The notes: a model not told the origin generated them from the sequence alone. Positions 9,772-22,470 are shown, numbered from the stretch's first letter. The stretch: 64,000 nt of DNA from Nepenthes gracilis (GCA_033239525.1 BSYO01000015.1:15623713-15687712), one strand, 5' to 3'. A program made the numbers and translations.

Positions 9772-12347
9772 TGTGACGTACCGTATCTTCTATTGAAACT
9801 CCGACAGAGTTTCTTCTAAAATACGAATGTCGGCCAAAATATAAAACCTGTAATAAACTTGCACATCAATTATACAATCTCAATATGGCCAAAATTTCAT
9901 CCAAATAAACTTCGACACATTTAGCAACTCCAACGTCCAGACAAACGCAACAACTACACAGGATCAAAAATCAACCACAGTTTGCAACATGTGGCACTGA
10001 CGTCATAACTTCGGGTATGACATCGGCTCAGACAAGATGCCACTAGGTACATAACTAAATCAATAATCCTACGGAAACAACTAAAATCATCAAATACAGT
10101 AGAAGCTAACTACACGTATATTATTGTCGTTACAATTAATTATGATCATCAAAATAATACAAGGGTTCCAAAAGGGTATAAAATTATAAAATTGAGTCTT
10201 CATGCTATTTTTTAAATCTTCGAGCTTCTCTGACTTCTAATCCTCTACCCGACCTAATCGGATATCAGCCTGTATTAATTTGGAGGCAAGGAAAGTAGGA
10301 AGAGTGGGCTAAAAGCTCAATAAGCGCAATATATATCAAGGACATGCACAATTTCATATTCAAAACATAATAATATATATATGAAAGACAAATGTGTAAA
10401 TGAGATTTAATTCGTGATTTTAGAAAGGAAAGCTTTTATGATTCGTACAATATTCCTTTAGTTCATTATTGCGTCTTGTCTTAGTTATTAATTCTATACC
10501 GAAGGCTTATTTCGTTTGGGGGCCAAGTATCAGTAGGCCTCACTGACAAAAGAGCGGTTGGTTGTCACCTGGATTGTGTGCACCTATACAACCAAAAGTC
10601 CATCTTCCTCCTACTAGGACCTATAGGCGGGTCGTCTACATACAATCCTTATAGATGGGGCCGTCTGTCGCCCAACGGTTCCAAAACAGACCATGACATC
10701 TCACTATAACTTACTAAGGCATGCCAAGAATACCACCCGTGATAAAATACGGTCAGGATATACGGACTGAATAATCATTGAGTTTTCACCGTAATATTTT
10801 GACATGTCTAAATTTGTGATCCATAACTCTTGATCCAAGTTCTTATTCATTAGGGAATTCTATTCTCGAGTACAAAATTCTTCGTTCTCACTTTGTTGGA
10901 GAACGTTCCAAAAGTCCATTAGTCCAAAAGTTCATTTCTCGATTACAGAATTTCCTCATCACAAGATTTCCTTTTCATAAGTATATTTTTATATTCTTCG
11001 TGAGTTTAGATCCTCACGTGTATAAAGTTCATACATAATATTTCTTGTAACATAGAAGGATCATAAAATCCCTTTTTAATCATATCAGACAGAATTTTTA
11101 AAGCTTTCGATTATTAGTTCTTTCGTAAACGATTCTTAACATAATTTTGGGGGCATTTGAATTATTGTATTCATAAGGCGTGCATAAATCATCATAAGAC
11201 ATGAACAGTTAGAAAATTCTTACCAGAATGAGCCTAACCTGTCTTTGGAGCTTCCGGATGACAAAATCCTTTGCGATTTCATGCATTATAACTTTTGGAG
11301 CAAAAATCTTGCATAATTATGACAAATTTGGACTAAATTCAAAAAGGACATGGGTTAGGATTCCAGGGAGCATAAAACCTTACAAAACTACCAATTCAAA
11401 CACCCAAATAATAAATTAACTTATCCATGGTACGGGTAATAACATCCTAGAGCCAATTTATCCATAAATTCCAATTTGATCGGTTAGTTCCTTCGGGCCA
11501 TGGGTTTAGAGTTTCCTATTAGAAATGGGTCAAAACTACAAATTTGGGTATAACATTCACACAATCACTTGCCCATGTTATAGGTATTGATCATCTACAG
11601 CCATTTCATACTTTAAACTCAATATGATTGATCAAACGTGGTCTAGATGTACTATAGGGTTCCGACGAACAAGTTTTTACCTAAAATTATCTAATTGGAT
11701 GTCTAGTAGATAAATTAACTTATACTAGACATTGGTAAAGATGTTATAGTCTCAAATTAAGCAAAAACTCCAAACATTTACAGGTAAAATGGGCCCGGGC
11801 TTGGGTGAACAGTACCTGCACGGGAGTTAGGGTTTTCGGATTGCGATACACTACTCTAAACTTAATATTTGGACATAATTTTGATATATTATCATGTTTA
11901 AGTTATGGGCAATATAATATACAAATTTATTCGGGTATCGAAATGAGGATACCCAAAAAAATAGAATAAAAGTACATAAAAATAAAAAAGGAGAGTATGA
12001 GTGTACTTGTCTTAATCCGATTTATAATTTTTTCAACTAGCTTGAAGCCGAAATTGGACCCAAATGGCTCCAATTTCTCCTCTTCTCCTTCGCGTGGCTC
12101 CCCTCCTTCACCGGCCTCTTGCGGCCGCTGTCGTTGCACCACGCCGCCACGCTAGCCCGGCATCGCCACGCGGTCATGGCCGGCCAGCACTGATCCGTTC
12201 GCCGCCTCCGCTGGCGCCGTTCTCCTCCTCTCTTCTCTCTTTCTTCCCGGCCAAAGCCCTCGCCCGGGCCCTCATTCCCGCTGCTCTCGTGTTCTTCCCT
12301 TTGCTTCTTACGTTATCATCGTTACAATAATAATAATAATAATAATA

Positions 12348-12382
<35 letters not shown>

Positions 12383-12609
12383 GATATATATATATATAAT
12401 ATTATATATGTATATATGTTATGTTTTTTTTAATCTTGAAATTCAAATTGATACTGGGCGATCGAATGGGCGCATTCTGGATGCCGGTCCAACAATTTCA
12501 AATATTCTCCAAAATTTTTATAATATTTAATTAATTTTTTTATCATACCCAATTACCCAAAAATAAATAAATCCAAATTAAATCAGATAAAAATATTTAA
12601 AATATTATA
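9772..12609 (-). repeat. 3' LTR of a minus-strand Tekay-like gypsy element (group II)
   Basis: Read on the minus strand it begins TATAATATTTTAAATA (decayed TGTAATAT) and ends GGTACGTCACA at 9772. It is preceded by the 3' internal end AAATTTTGAG..AAATTTTTATAAG, which matches the same junction at 20041-20080. The half from 9772 to about 11540 is homologous to 18266-20031, and the whole is related to the solo LTR 52411-54720. It contains a palindromic AAT/ATT microsatellite and a CT/GC-rich block at 12060-12325, as do all long LTRs in this window. Confidence 0.78.
12326..12382. repeat. Palindromic (AAT)n(ATT)n microsatellite
   Basis: Eight AAT units (12326-12349) run straight into about eleven ATT units (12350-12382). 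The two arms are reverse complements and could form a hairpin. The array sits inside the LTR, next to its GC-rich block. Confidence 0.92.
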
Positions 12610-13098
12610 TTTTTTCCTACTTATAAAAATTTTATTCTCAAAATTTGACGAACCACAAGATTTATGATTAGGAAAAATCCTTTCAGAGTTCTTCTTCATG
12701 ATTCTATGCCACATCCATGATCATAAACTCATCCTATGGGGCATTATACAAAAGAATCATCTTATCTCCTGATATCCCATACTTCCTATCTAATCCTAGG
12801 AGACTTATTTCCTTATCATAAAATAAATTTCTAATCTCTAATTACAACTTAACTTTGTCATGTACTTATTTCCTTAATCTTTAAATCATAGGAGACTTCA
12901 TGGTAATCCTCTAAACCTAAATTTAGTCCAATACCTCGAACGAATGAACGAATTTCTACTTCACATCATTTTAGGCCTCGAGAATGATCGATCACAGGGA
13001 ATCTTAATATGATTCTAGAATTTCTAGGCCATGGGCCCACAATGCTTTTGCTGGCGCTACTCTGATTGATCATTTACTTGCACACCCGAAATAACTTG

Positions 13099-13114
13099 CA
13101 AGTCTTATCCAAAC
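13099..13114. repeat. Target-site duplication of the LINE, left copy
   Basis: CAAGTCTTATCCAAAC occurs here and again at 16436-16451. The two copies are identical over 16 bp and flank the LINE exactly. This copy lies next to the poly-T run that marks the LINE 3' end. Confidence 0.93.
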
Positions 13115-16100
13115 TTTTTTTTGATAAGTAAGTAAAATGGAATTAAGCTAAAAGAAATTATAAAATTATGTTCTAACTCCAAATATTTTGCCAACTTAGA
13201 GGAAAAATATAGACGCTAGGTATACCCCGAGCACCACCGTGAAATATTCTATGGTACCGAAAGAAAAAAATACAAAAGGAAACCGGCCAAAAACCATCAT
13301 CCAAACCGGCCACAGGCCTTCGACCCAACCGGTTGAAAGACTTAGCACTGCATTTACAAACCGGCTATCGCAGTAAGTTGTAAATCGGGCAAATAGCCAT
13401 CCCGACTAGTAGCAGCATACCGAGCAATTCCGACATTTTCAGTATTTTGTTGCATACTGGCAACTAACCAATTCGGGCAAAATGCAAACCGGCATTTTCA
13501 CAAAGAAGCAATAGGAGCATTTCGGCAAATCATAGCACAGCAGGCCCTCCAAACAGTCAAACTCCATACTGGCTAGATAACACACAGCATACCGGTCACG
13601 GAACTCAACCAAACTGGGCAAATGGGCCACGTCAGCATGACACCAAATCGGCCGCAACAACGATCCTCAGGCAATTCTTTCACCGAAGACCAGTCTTCCA
13701 GAACCGTCATCTATTCCGCCCAATATAGGCAAACTACCTTCTAACCAGGACATCCATTCCATCCCAACACCTTCACCCATTTGCCTACCATCTGGAAACC
13801 AATCAACCCAACCGGCCGAATAAGTCAAATGAAAATCAGTCCGCCCATACCGGGATTGTGGGGGAGGACCCGAAATGTTTTCCGCTTGGCCGGTTAGGCT
13901 TTTGATCGGCACAATAGCCCTTTTTTCCCTTCATTTTCCTGGTCAACGCGTTGAACGGCCAAAAAAAAAACCATCCCGCCATTTCTTAAAACTAGGCAAA
14001 CGCAAACAAGGCAAATCTATAGGCCGACTAATGATCCGAGCATTTGTAGCAAATCAGCAAAAACCACAATCCGGCAAATGATCTTTGTCAGGAATAAATC
14101 AGCAAACCATTACAGTCAGCAAAAGCATTCTGGTAAAAACACACCAACCGGTAATCCTGGGCCATGCTAGTTCAGAGAACCAACGACTGGCTAATGCTTT
14201 TGCCGGAGGAATCCTGAGAGCGCTTGGATTTTCGGTGTCTCCTCGACTTGGCTGGCTACTAGGTTCCATCTTGCTCTGGAGGAGAAGGTGTGAAAACCTG
14301 ATGTGCCCCTTCCTGAGCCTGATTGGAATGCACACGCCAATCAAACCATTGCTGTGAGCAAATAGAGGAGACAGGAGTTCCAACAAGGCTCACTACGATG
14401 GCAGATTCATCAACTATATGGAATTCTGCCACTAAGCCACTTAAATGGTTAAAATTGGAATTTGGGAATTCAGTTTCCGTATTTAGTAAAGCATTAGAAG
14501 GCCAACGAACTGCCTTTTTCCTAGCAGGAGGTAAGGATTCAATGAATATTGGAGTAGTCATGGCAACCACCAAGAACCTGATAGCTTCAAATAATGCACC
14601 TGGAAGCCTGTCCTGGTCCGCCAAAGCCAGAGTAGAAGAAGATTTGAACTCATCCCTCGCGTCCTCAGTTTTAGCAAGTAAATATTTTTCCATGAAATCA
14701 TGCACAGTTTGCCTTTCTTTAGAAGTCAAAGAATCGCGATATATCTGGGTAGCATTAGCCTCCAGCAACATCTTGAGGGCATTACGTATTGGGTTGTAAA
14801 AATCATCCTCATCTTCCACTACTTCCTCAAACTGAACAGAAGCATCCTGGGAGTACATACAAGAAAGTTTTGTGATGGAATTGGGTGTTAAAACTAATTC
14901 AGCATCAAGCGCCACACTCGAAGATCGATTCTCAAGTACCCCTTCAACCAAAGGTGGAGCATGCACAAGTTTGCCAAGGGCAGCTCTATCATTGTGAGTA
15001 TCTAACTATTGATCAACTCCGGGAGGCTGAATGGAATCGTTGCATCTAGAAGTGATTGTTAAGCAATCAAGGTCATGGTCAGTTGCCTTCCCATCTACTA
15101 CAGAGTCTTTAAAAGAGATGGAGGCAGGCATGTTAGGAGCAGCCGTATTAGGAGCAGCAGGAGCAGGATGTTCCTTGTTGGTCTTGGGCTGATCCGGAAA
15201 AGACTTTGAATCCGACAAGCTTCGACCGGTAGGCTTGGACAGCTTCATAGGTTTACCTTTTGGTTGTGTCATCCCCTGCCTATTACAATGGCTACTGCGA
15301 GTAGGCTTCCATTGGTACTCAATATTAATCATAGAGTAAAAATGATCGGGATGCTCAGATGAGCGCACTGACCCAACTTTTACATGATCAGGCAAAGGGG
15401 TATCAATTCCTATTTCCACACAAACACGGGCAAAGCCCAACCTTTCCATCTTCTCAGAAATAGGGTCTAGAAGTAAGGGCTTTCTTACAACACTCGCAAT
15501 CCAACTCAATCCCAGAGGTGACTAGAGTTCCACTGGCACATAAGACAAGGTGATCCAGATGGGAAAGGATTTGTGCTCCTCTTTAGTCAATAGCATACCC
15601 TGTTTCCAAATCTTGAGAAACAAGGGGTGTCCAGCAAAAGTCCAGGGATCACCTGCAAGACATTTCTCTAGCTGATTACAAGAAGAAAAACGGAAGAAAA
15701 AGAAACCCTGGTCATTACTAGCCACATGTTGTAGCTCAAATCGAGCCCAGAGTTTCCTAGAGATGTGGCTGACAACTTTATAATGTAGGGGGTTGCCAGA
15801 GAAATACCCAACCAATGTGCCACCCCAGATTTCCTCCCCTTACTTGATAACTTCAGACGGGGGAGTCAAAACCTCCTCATCTCCTAATTTAGGGGGAAAG
15901 TATTTCAAGGAGGACTTTCTACCTCTGGTTTTCTGCTCGACCACTGAAGACCATAAAGCACGAGGGGAATTGGCAACAGCAATAAGTGGAGGGTTTGAAT
16001 CAGACGCCCTTGATAAAGACACGATTGCAAAGGCAGCAATGTCAGCAGAAATAGGAACCGTCTCAGTGCAGGGAAGGATCAATGCCTGTGAAGAACAAAC

Positions 16101-16435
16101 CCCTGACATCCTACAGGGGGTTGACATCAGAAAACACATCCACATGGGGGTTGACTGCCTTCGGCGACTGAGCTTGAAACCCATCTGCCACAACACTAGA
16201 CAGCATAGGGGAGGACATGGTATTCACCGACGGAAGCCTATAGCCCATTTCTGGCCGCTTTGTGCTTTCAAGGAAAGAAGCATTAGGGATAGGAGACCGC
16301 ATTGAGGTCATTTGCTGCAAGGGAGGGAACGAACCAGAGGAATGGTCCATTGCAGCCATTGAACCCACTTCCAAAGAATTAGAGGCGGGAGGAAGGGAGG
16401 CGGGGACAAGAGGGAAGGAGCAAACAAAGCCCCCA
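13115..16435 (-). mobile_element. L1-type LINE lacking ORF2, minus strand
   Basis: The element is 3321 bp, bounded by identical 16-bp duplications. Its 3' end is a short poly-A, seen as eight T on the plus strand at 13115-13122 and preceded on the minus strand by TTACTTATC, a typical plant LINE tail. It encodes an ORF1 protein with DUF4283, but no endonuclease or reverse transcriptase domain was found. The 3' third (13123-14258) is non-coding and rich in ACCGG/CCGGC phrases. It must have been copied by enzymes supplied by another LINE. It interrupts the internal region of a Tekay-like element, so it is younger than that insertion. Confidence 0.85.
14259..16359 (-). pseudogene. LINE ORF1 with DUF4283 domain
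   Basis: From about 16196 to 14259 the same minus frame is used, with stops near 15842, 15524 and 15008; an upstream part (16359-16111) is in another frame. The DUF4283 domain is clear at 15815-15330: TLVGYFSGNPLHYKVV, LWARFELQHV, then GFFFFRFSS, GDPWTFAGHPLFL, KLTKEEHKSFPIW-like and ERLGFARVCVEI. A zinc-knuckle-like segment (YQWKPTRSSHC) follows but lacks further Cys/His. The C-terminal 235 codons (14966-14259) have an acidic stretch and no family I recognise. In plant L1 elements ORF1 binds the element RNA. An ATG at 16449 lies in the target duplication and was not used as the start. Confidence 0.8.
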
Positions 16436-16451
16436 CAAGTCTTATCCAAAC
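16436..16451. repeat. Target-site duplication of the LINE, right copy
   Basis: Identical 16-bp copy of the sequence at 13099-13114, directly at the LINE 5' end (minus orientation). It marks a LINE insertion complete at both ends. Confidence 0.93.
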
Positions 16452-18265
16452 ACCCAAGTCATTTGCATTTTAACAACCCCAAAGCTAAAGCACAACATCC
16501 TAATATTAAATCATCGGCACAAAAACTCATTTTTCTTCAAAGATACTGAGATCCTTTCTCACTCTCCTAAAACAAAATCACCTGCTTCCTCTAATGTGCG
16601 ATCATTTCTTCCTCATAGCACAGATATTCCAATCCTCAATTAACGGATTCTGAAATCATCACCTATAAGCCCTCAAGTAGGGACCTTGATTGCCATCTTC
16701 AAGACATGGGTGGAGTATTTCGATCATAGACCTCTCCCCCAATTTAATCCCAATACATCCACCCAACATACAATGCTGGAAAGATTAAAATCCTAGATCT
16801 TTCTCAAAAGCACCATCTTCTGCTATAATTTATTGGATCTATTAGGGATCAATTCAAAAATTATGATTGATAATTTATAATTTGTTCCTTGAGAAGTACC
16901 CTCATGAATCTCATTCCGAATATACTGAATGCTTCCCAGCCAACTATTCCATGGACAGTGCAAACCCTCGAGGAATGCTTAATTGACATTCCTTCTTAAT
17001 TCACTTAGACCCATGAGAATGAGCCATTTCCGCGACATCAACAAGTCTTTTCCAAATGAGCCATTTCTTCAATCCTACAAAACCTCATTCAGGCTATCGA
17101 AGAAACTATATATCCGACATAATATTATCGTTAATCAACTCATCTTCTTTCTTAACCAAACACACGGCTATCGACTTTTCTAATCCTTGCATCCGTTCTC
17201 AAATAAAGCCTATACTTATCTATAAACCCATAAGTTCCTAAATAAAGCTATCATAAAACTAACCCAAATGTGTCTGAAAGATCCATTCGATTACACCCAC
17301 TGAATTACCAACAAATCTTTATACCCAAATGGTGTCATCGGAATTCGTAATAGCCGAATCCTTATCCCGAATGTCGCCACGGGCACAATTCTCAACTATC
17401 CACAGATAAAGGTTCTAGAAGATCACATAATAACACCCAAGCGATGATTTCTCGGTTCTATATGAAATTCCTAAAGATCGGTGTTGATTTGATATAACTT
17501 TCAATTACTCACCAGAAGACCAATCATCCAGTCTTCCTTCCAAAGTATCCTCAAATACTAACCCGATTAGGATTTTCTAGTGACTACAAAATGACCTCCA
17601 GACGTGGTTTCACATACAAAATGTGTAGGGGTTCACATTCTCATTAAACTTGCAAACAAAACGATACTAACTTCCTGATACCTCGATCAATTTGAACTCA
17701 TACTCCATCTTCCACAACCCAATTACAAGGTGTAAAAATCCCACCTTCCATTACGATAAACAACACATTTACTTTATGTGCCATTACCACAAAACCCTAT
17801 TCCCAGGCACTAGACTTCCTCACTGTCCGATCCAGCCTAGGATATGAACATTCCTAAATTTGGTGACCAAGCTATCCACAACTTAGAATATATTCTCAAA
17901 ATCTTCTCGGGAAGATATTTATCCATGAATCATCCATAAGCATATACTGTGATGTGTCTTTATCATCCTGAATACTGGGTCACCGTAACACTATCTCTAA
18001 TCTCAAGATCCATATTCCAACTGATATAAGGTAGACATTACCATATCTCCTTTTGGATATTGGTCTCCAAGACTAAATAATCAAATCCATTTTCTAACTA
18101 TTGCTCAGTCCTACCCTAAGTCTCTGAAATTAGGGTAACTAAAATTACCCAATCTAGTTTAATCATCCTACGTATTCATCTACTTATTCGATTTTTATTA
18201 TTCTATCCCAAACGTCTACATAATATTCTGTTCAAACCTAAGGCATCGCTTTCTCTGATATCGAC

Positions 18266-20031
18266 TATGACGTATCGTTTTTTTTGTCAAAAATTCGACA
18301 GAGTTTCCTCTGAAATACGGACGTCGGCCAAAATACAAAATCTGTAATAAATTTGCATATCAATTACACAATCTCAATATAGCCAAAATTGTATCCAAAT
18401 CAACTCTGATACATCCAGCAACTCCAATATCCAGACAAACACAATAACTACACAGGATCCAAAATCAGCCACAGTTTGCAACACGTGGTACCGACATCAT
18501 AACTCCAGATATTACGTCGGTTCAGACAAGATACTACTAGGTATATAATTAAATCGATAATCCTATAGAAGGAATGAAAATCATCAAATATAGTAGAAGC
18601 TAACTACACGTATATTATCATCGTCGCCATTAATCATGATCATCAAAATAACACAAGGGCTCCAAAATGGTATAAAATCACAAAACTTACTCTTCAGGCT
18701 ATTCTTCAAAACATCGAGCTTCTTTGACTTCTAATCTTCTACCCGACCCGATCGGATATCAACCTGTGCTAATTTGGAGGAAAAGAAAGTAATAAGAGTG
18801 AGTTAAAAATTCAGCAAGCGTAATATATATCAAGGACATGCACAATTTCATATTCAAAATATAATAATGCATATGTGAAAGACAAATATACATATGAGAT
18901 TTAATTCTTGATTTTAGGAAGGAAAGCTTTCATGATTCGTATCATATTCCTCTAGTTCATTGTTGCGTCTTGTCTTAGTTATACCGAAGGCTTATTTCGT
19001 TTGGGGGCCAAGTATCAGTAGGCCTCACTGACAAATGAACAGTTAATCATGGCTCGGATTGTGTGCACCTACACAATCAAAAGTCTATCCTCCTCCTATT
19101 AGGATCTAGAGGCGGATTGTCTACATATAATCCCTATAGACGGAGCCGTCTACCACCCAACGGTTTCAAAACAGACCACGATATTCCACTATAACATACT
19201 AAAGCTTGCCAAGAATACTACACACGTTAAAACACAGCTAGGATACACGGTGAGAGTAATCCTTGAGTTCTCATTGTAATATTTTTACATGTCTAAATTT
19301 GTTATCCATAATTGCTGGTCCGAGTTCTTGTTCATTAGAAAATTCTGTTCTTGAGTATAAAATTTTTTGTTCCCACTTTGTTGGAGAATGTTCAAAAAAT
19401 CCATCAATCCAAAAGTCCATCTCTCGATTTCAAAATTTTCTCCATCATCAGATTTCCTTTTCATAAGCATATTTTCATATTATTTATGAGCTTAGATCCT
19501 CATGTGTTCACAATTCATTTATAATATTTCTTGGAGTTTAGAAAGATTATGAAATCCATTTTTGATCATGTTAGACAGAATTCTTAAAGCTTTTGATCGT
19601 TAATTTTTTCCTAAATGATTCATAATATGATTTTTAGAGCATTCAAATAATTGTATTCATAAGACGTGTATAAATCATCATAAGATAGGAAAAGTTAGGA
19701 AATTCTTACCAAAATGAGCCTAACTTATTTTTGGAACTTCCGGATGATAAAATCCTTCGTGTGACTTCATGCATTATAACTTTTAGAGTGTAAATCTTGC
19801 ATAATTATGATTAATTCGGACTAAATCCAAGAGGACATGGGTTAGGATTCCAAAGAGTATAAAACCCTACAAAACTAACAATTCAGACACTCAAATGATA
19901 AATTAATTTGTTCATGGTGCGGGTAATAACATCCTAGAGCTAATTTATCCATAAATCCCAATTTAATCGGTTAATTCTACCGGGCCGTGAGTTTAGGGTT
20001 CCCAGTCTAGAAATGGGTCAAAATTATAAAT
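18266..20031 (-). repeat. 5' LTR of the minus-strand Tekay-like element, truncated (group II)
   Basis: Homologous along its length to 9772-11540, including GACAGAGTTTC.TCTGAAATACG and TTCGTTTGGGGGCCAAGTAT. It ends at 18266 with CGATACGTCATA on the minus strand, followed by a decayed Met primer site. At about 20031 homology stops abruptly and plus-strand Tekay-like 3' internal sequence begins. About 1 kb of the LTR, including its GC block, is missing. Confidence 0.75.
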
Positions 20032-20079
20032 TCAAGATGCGTAAATTTTGAAGATGAAATTTTTATAAGGAGGGGAGAA
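20032..20079 (+). mobile_element. 3' internal end (polypurine tract) of a Tekay-like element
   Basis: AAATTTTGAAGATGAAATTT followed by TTATAAGGAGGGGAGAA is the usual end of Tekay/Del internal regions just before the 3' LTR. Here it precedes the LTR that otherwise serves as a 5' LTR (20080-22450). The minus strand just right of 12609 has the same motif. Confidence 0.65.
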
Positions 20080-22450
20080 TGTAATATCTCGAATTTTTAT
20101 TCAGATTAATTTGATATTAATTATGATTTTGGATAATTTAGATATGGCAAAAAATTAACTTAATATTATGAAATTTGGAAGGATACTTAGATAAGTTGTG
20201 CTAATGCCCAAGGTACGCCCGTGTTGTCACCCGGATATTGAATCGAAATTTAGATTAAAAGAAACAAAAAAGTAAAATAGAAATTAAATAATAATAATAA
20301 TATAAATGAAAAAAAAGAAAAAAAAAATAGAAGAGGATAGGATTTCGGGGAGAGAGGAGGGAGAGAGGGAGAAGTTGCAGGAGGAAGAAGGAAAGCGGTG
20401 GCCGGCAATGGCATCCTCTGTGAGTAGGTGCTAATGCCGGTAGTTGTTGGTGGCTCATGGGTGGTGCAGTGGTGGTCGGTGTGGGCGGTGGCTGACGGCG
20501 CTTGGTGAGGTCGTGCGGATGTTAATAGCAGTAGTTGGAGCCAACGGCAACAACGTGCTATGGTGACGCAACGGTGACCGGCGATGGCAGTGGTGGCACG
20601 CCGGTGACCGGTGACGGCCGTGGGTGGCAGCGGCGTGCGAAAAAAGTCGCGTAGAAAGGAGAGAAGGGAGCAAAGCCGCAGGTTGATGCAGCAACACGCA
20701 CAACAGAGTGGGGAGGAACTCGATTCAAATGCTTTGGGACATCATTTCTTTAGATTTGCAAAGTATGAGGTCAAGATAAGTATCTGTAAACTTTTTTTGG
20801 TTTGATTTAATATCGATGTATTTTAGATACTATTTAAAATTTTTACTGATATGTATGTATTTTTATACACTTAATTTGTTCATTTTGGATATGCATATGT
20901 AGTTCATTGGCTATTTTGGATATTTTTCGATATGGGTTTTATAATTTTGGGAATTTTCTATTTTTCTAAAGTTCAAAAAATTTATTAGATATTGTGTATA
21001 TTTATATCAATATGTGTAACAAAAATGTGCATGAAATTTGTATAAGACTGTGCATTTTCACATACATGTACCGGGTTGTAGTCACTACATTTGGACTTAG
21101 AAATTGGATACTCTAACCTGTTCCCGATGGGAAGATTTATTTGGAAATCATTTTTCACCAGCAGGAAAGGCTTGGAGTAGTGACCATTCTCATTTAGATA
21201 ACTTGATTTGGCCTTAGAATATATTCGGATATCTTAATATATCTGATAAATTTAAAAATTACACCCAAAGTCGTGGGTGTCAAATAATAGTAAGCAACCT
21301 TATTCATGAATATAAAGTACCATGTTAGCCTAATTTATATTTAATTTTACCTAAGGTTATCGGGATTATATGGAACCCTTCCTCAAACTAGTTTTTATAT
21401 AATTGAAACTCACATTTGATGCATAATTTATATCTCTGTATTGATTTATATTGGACCTTGATTTGAATTTGGAATTTAAAATTTGATTTAAAATTTACCA
21501 ATTTTGCCCTCAGTTGGGCCTTGGTATATCTCGTACAAATAATTTTAACTATATGTTTTGATTTGAATCCTTGGACTATTTGTCGTGATACTATTTCGGC
21601 TTTTGTGCACTCTATTGGATCATTTGACTATCAAATTCTACCCCGAATCACAAGTTGATCGGGACTTGGACTCGGACTTGGATTGGACTTTGAAATTGGG
21701 TAATTGTCTATTAAAATTGGTTCGAATCACCTCTATTTTGTTTATATATATATTAATATATTTATACGTCTTGATGAGGATTGTTTTTAGAATTTGGACA
21801 TTTATTTTGAATTTGAAAATTTATTTTGAGTACGAGACTACTATTAAATTTTAGACTTTATATCTTAGATTTCTATTAGATTTATTTTATCGATGATTTA
21901 AATTTATTATGTTATTTGGCTGGATTTTTATCCATTAGATCATTTCTTCTAATTTATTGGACTTTATTTATTTAAATATGATACTTATTGAGTATTAGGC
22001 TCATTTTTCTTATTTTATATATTCAAAGTAGAAGATTTGAATGCATTGCAAGGGTAAAAACGTGATCGGTTAGATATGCATTCGATTTGATGAGTTTTAC
22101 TTTTATTATGATTTAAATAAATATATGATGTATCTGGATTATGAAATTGGCCGGATATGGGCTTATTATTATATTTCGTAAATAGTTTGAACATTGTGTT
22201 ATGTTTGGTTATAGTTTTTAGATCAAATTGTTACCTCTCTTACGATGATGGTAGAGCAGGTCGTATTTATTTAATCCGAACAATTGTCCAATGAGGCCCT
22301 TTATGGATTTTAATTTATTGGATCCTATGTATTTGGTTTGTCACACCCAAATTTTAGAAATGTGTTATTTATTTAATTTATTTGAGAGTTTAGATTTTAA
22401 AAATTATAATTAATTATTTGAATTGTCTTGCTTGATTTGGATTCGTGATA
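20080..22450 (+). repeat. 5' LTR of Tekay-like element (group I)
   Basis: It starts TGTAATATCTCGAA and ends TTCGTGATA (decayed CGTGACA). It aligns with 26233-28685 throughout: the AAT repeat near 20286, the GA-rich stretch near 20350, the GGTGGTCGGTGTGGGCGGTG block, the GCCGGATATGGGC phrase and the TTTGTCACACCCAAATTT tail. The two LTRs have diverged visibly by many substitutions and small indels, so the insertion is old. Confidence 0.85.
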
Positions 22451-22454
22451 GAAA

Positions 22455-22470
22455 TGGTATCAGAGAAAAG
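22455..22470 (+). other. Primer-binding site, initiator-Met tRNA type
   Basis: TGGTATCAGAGAAAAG lies four bases after the LTR end. TGGTATCAGAG is complementary to the 3' end of plant initiator methionine tRNA, the usual primer of Tekay-like elements. Confidence 0.82.

Larger units (their letters stand above)
12610..18265 (-). mobile_element. Internal region of minus-strand Tekay-like element, interrupted by a LINE
   Basis: The pieces 12610-13098 and 16452-18265 together are only about 2.3 kb and lie between two LTRs of the same orientation and family (9772-12609 and 18266-20031). A decayed primer site TCGATATCAGAGAA on the minus strand (18251-18264) follows the right-hand LTR. The left end shows the pre-LTR motif described for the 3' LTR. 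No gag, RT or integrase motif could be read, so the element was either non-autonomous or internally deleted before decay. The LINE at 13115-16435 is inserted within it. Confidence 0.6.

Noticed and set aside
12064..12330. An 88-codon Ala/Pro/Leu-rich open frame in the LTR
   Set aside because: It is a product of the GC-rich block; the corresponding frames in the other LTRs are not conserved as a protein.
14323..14799. A 158-codon plus-strand frame over the LINE
   Set aside because: It is the shadow of the LINE ORF1 frame on the minus strand, which carries the supported protein family upstream.
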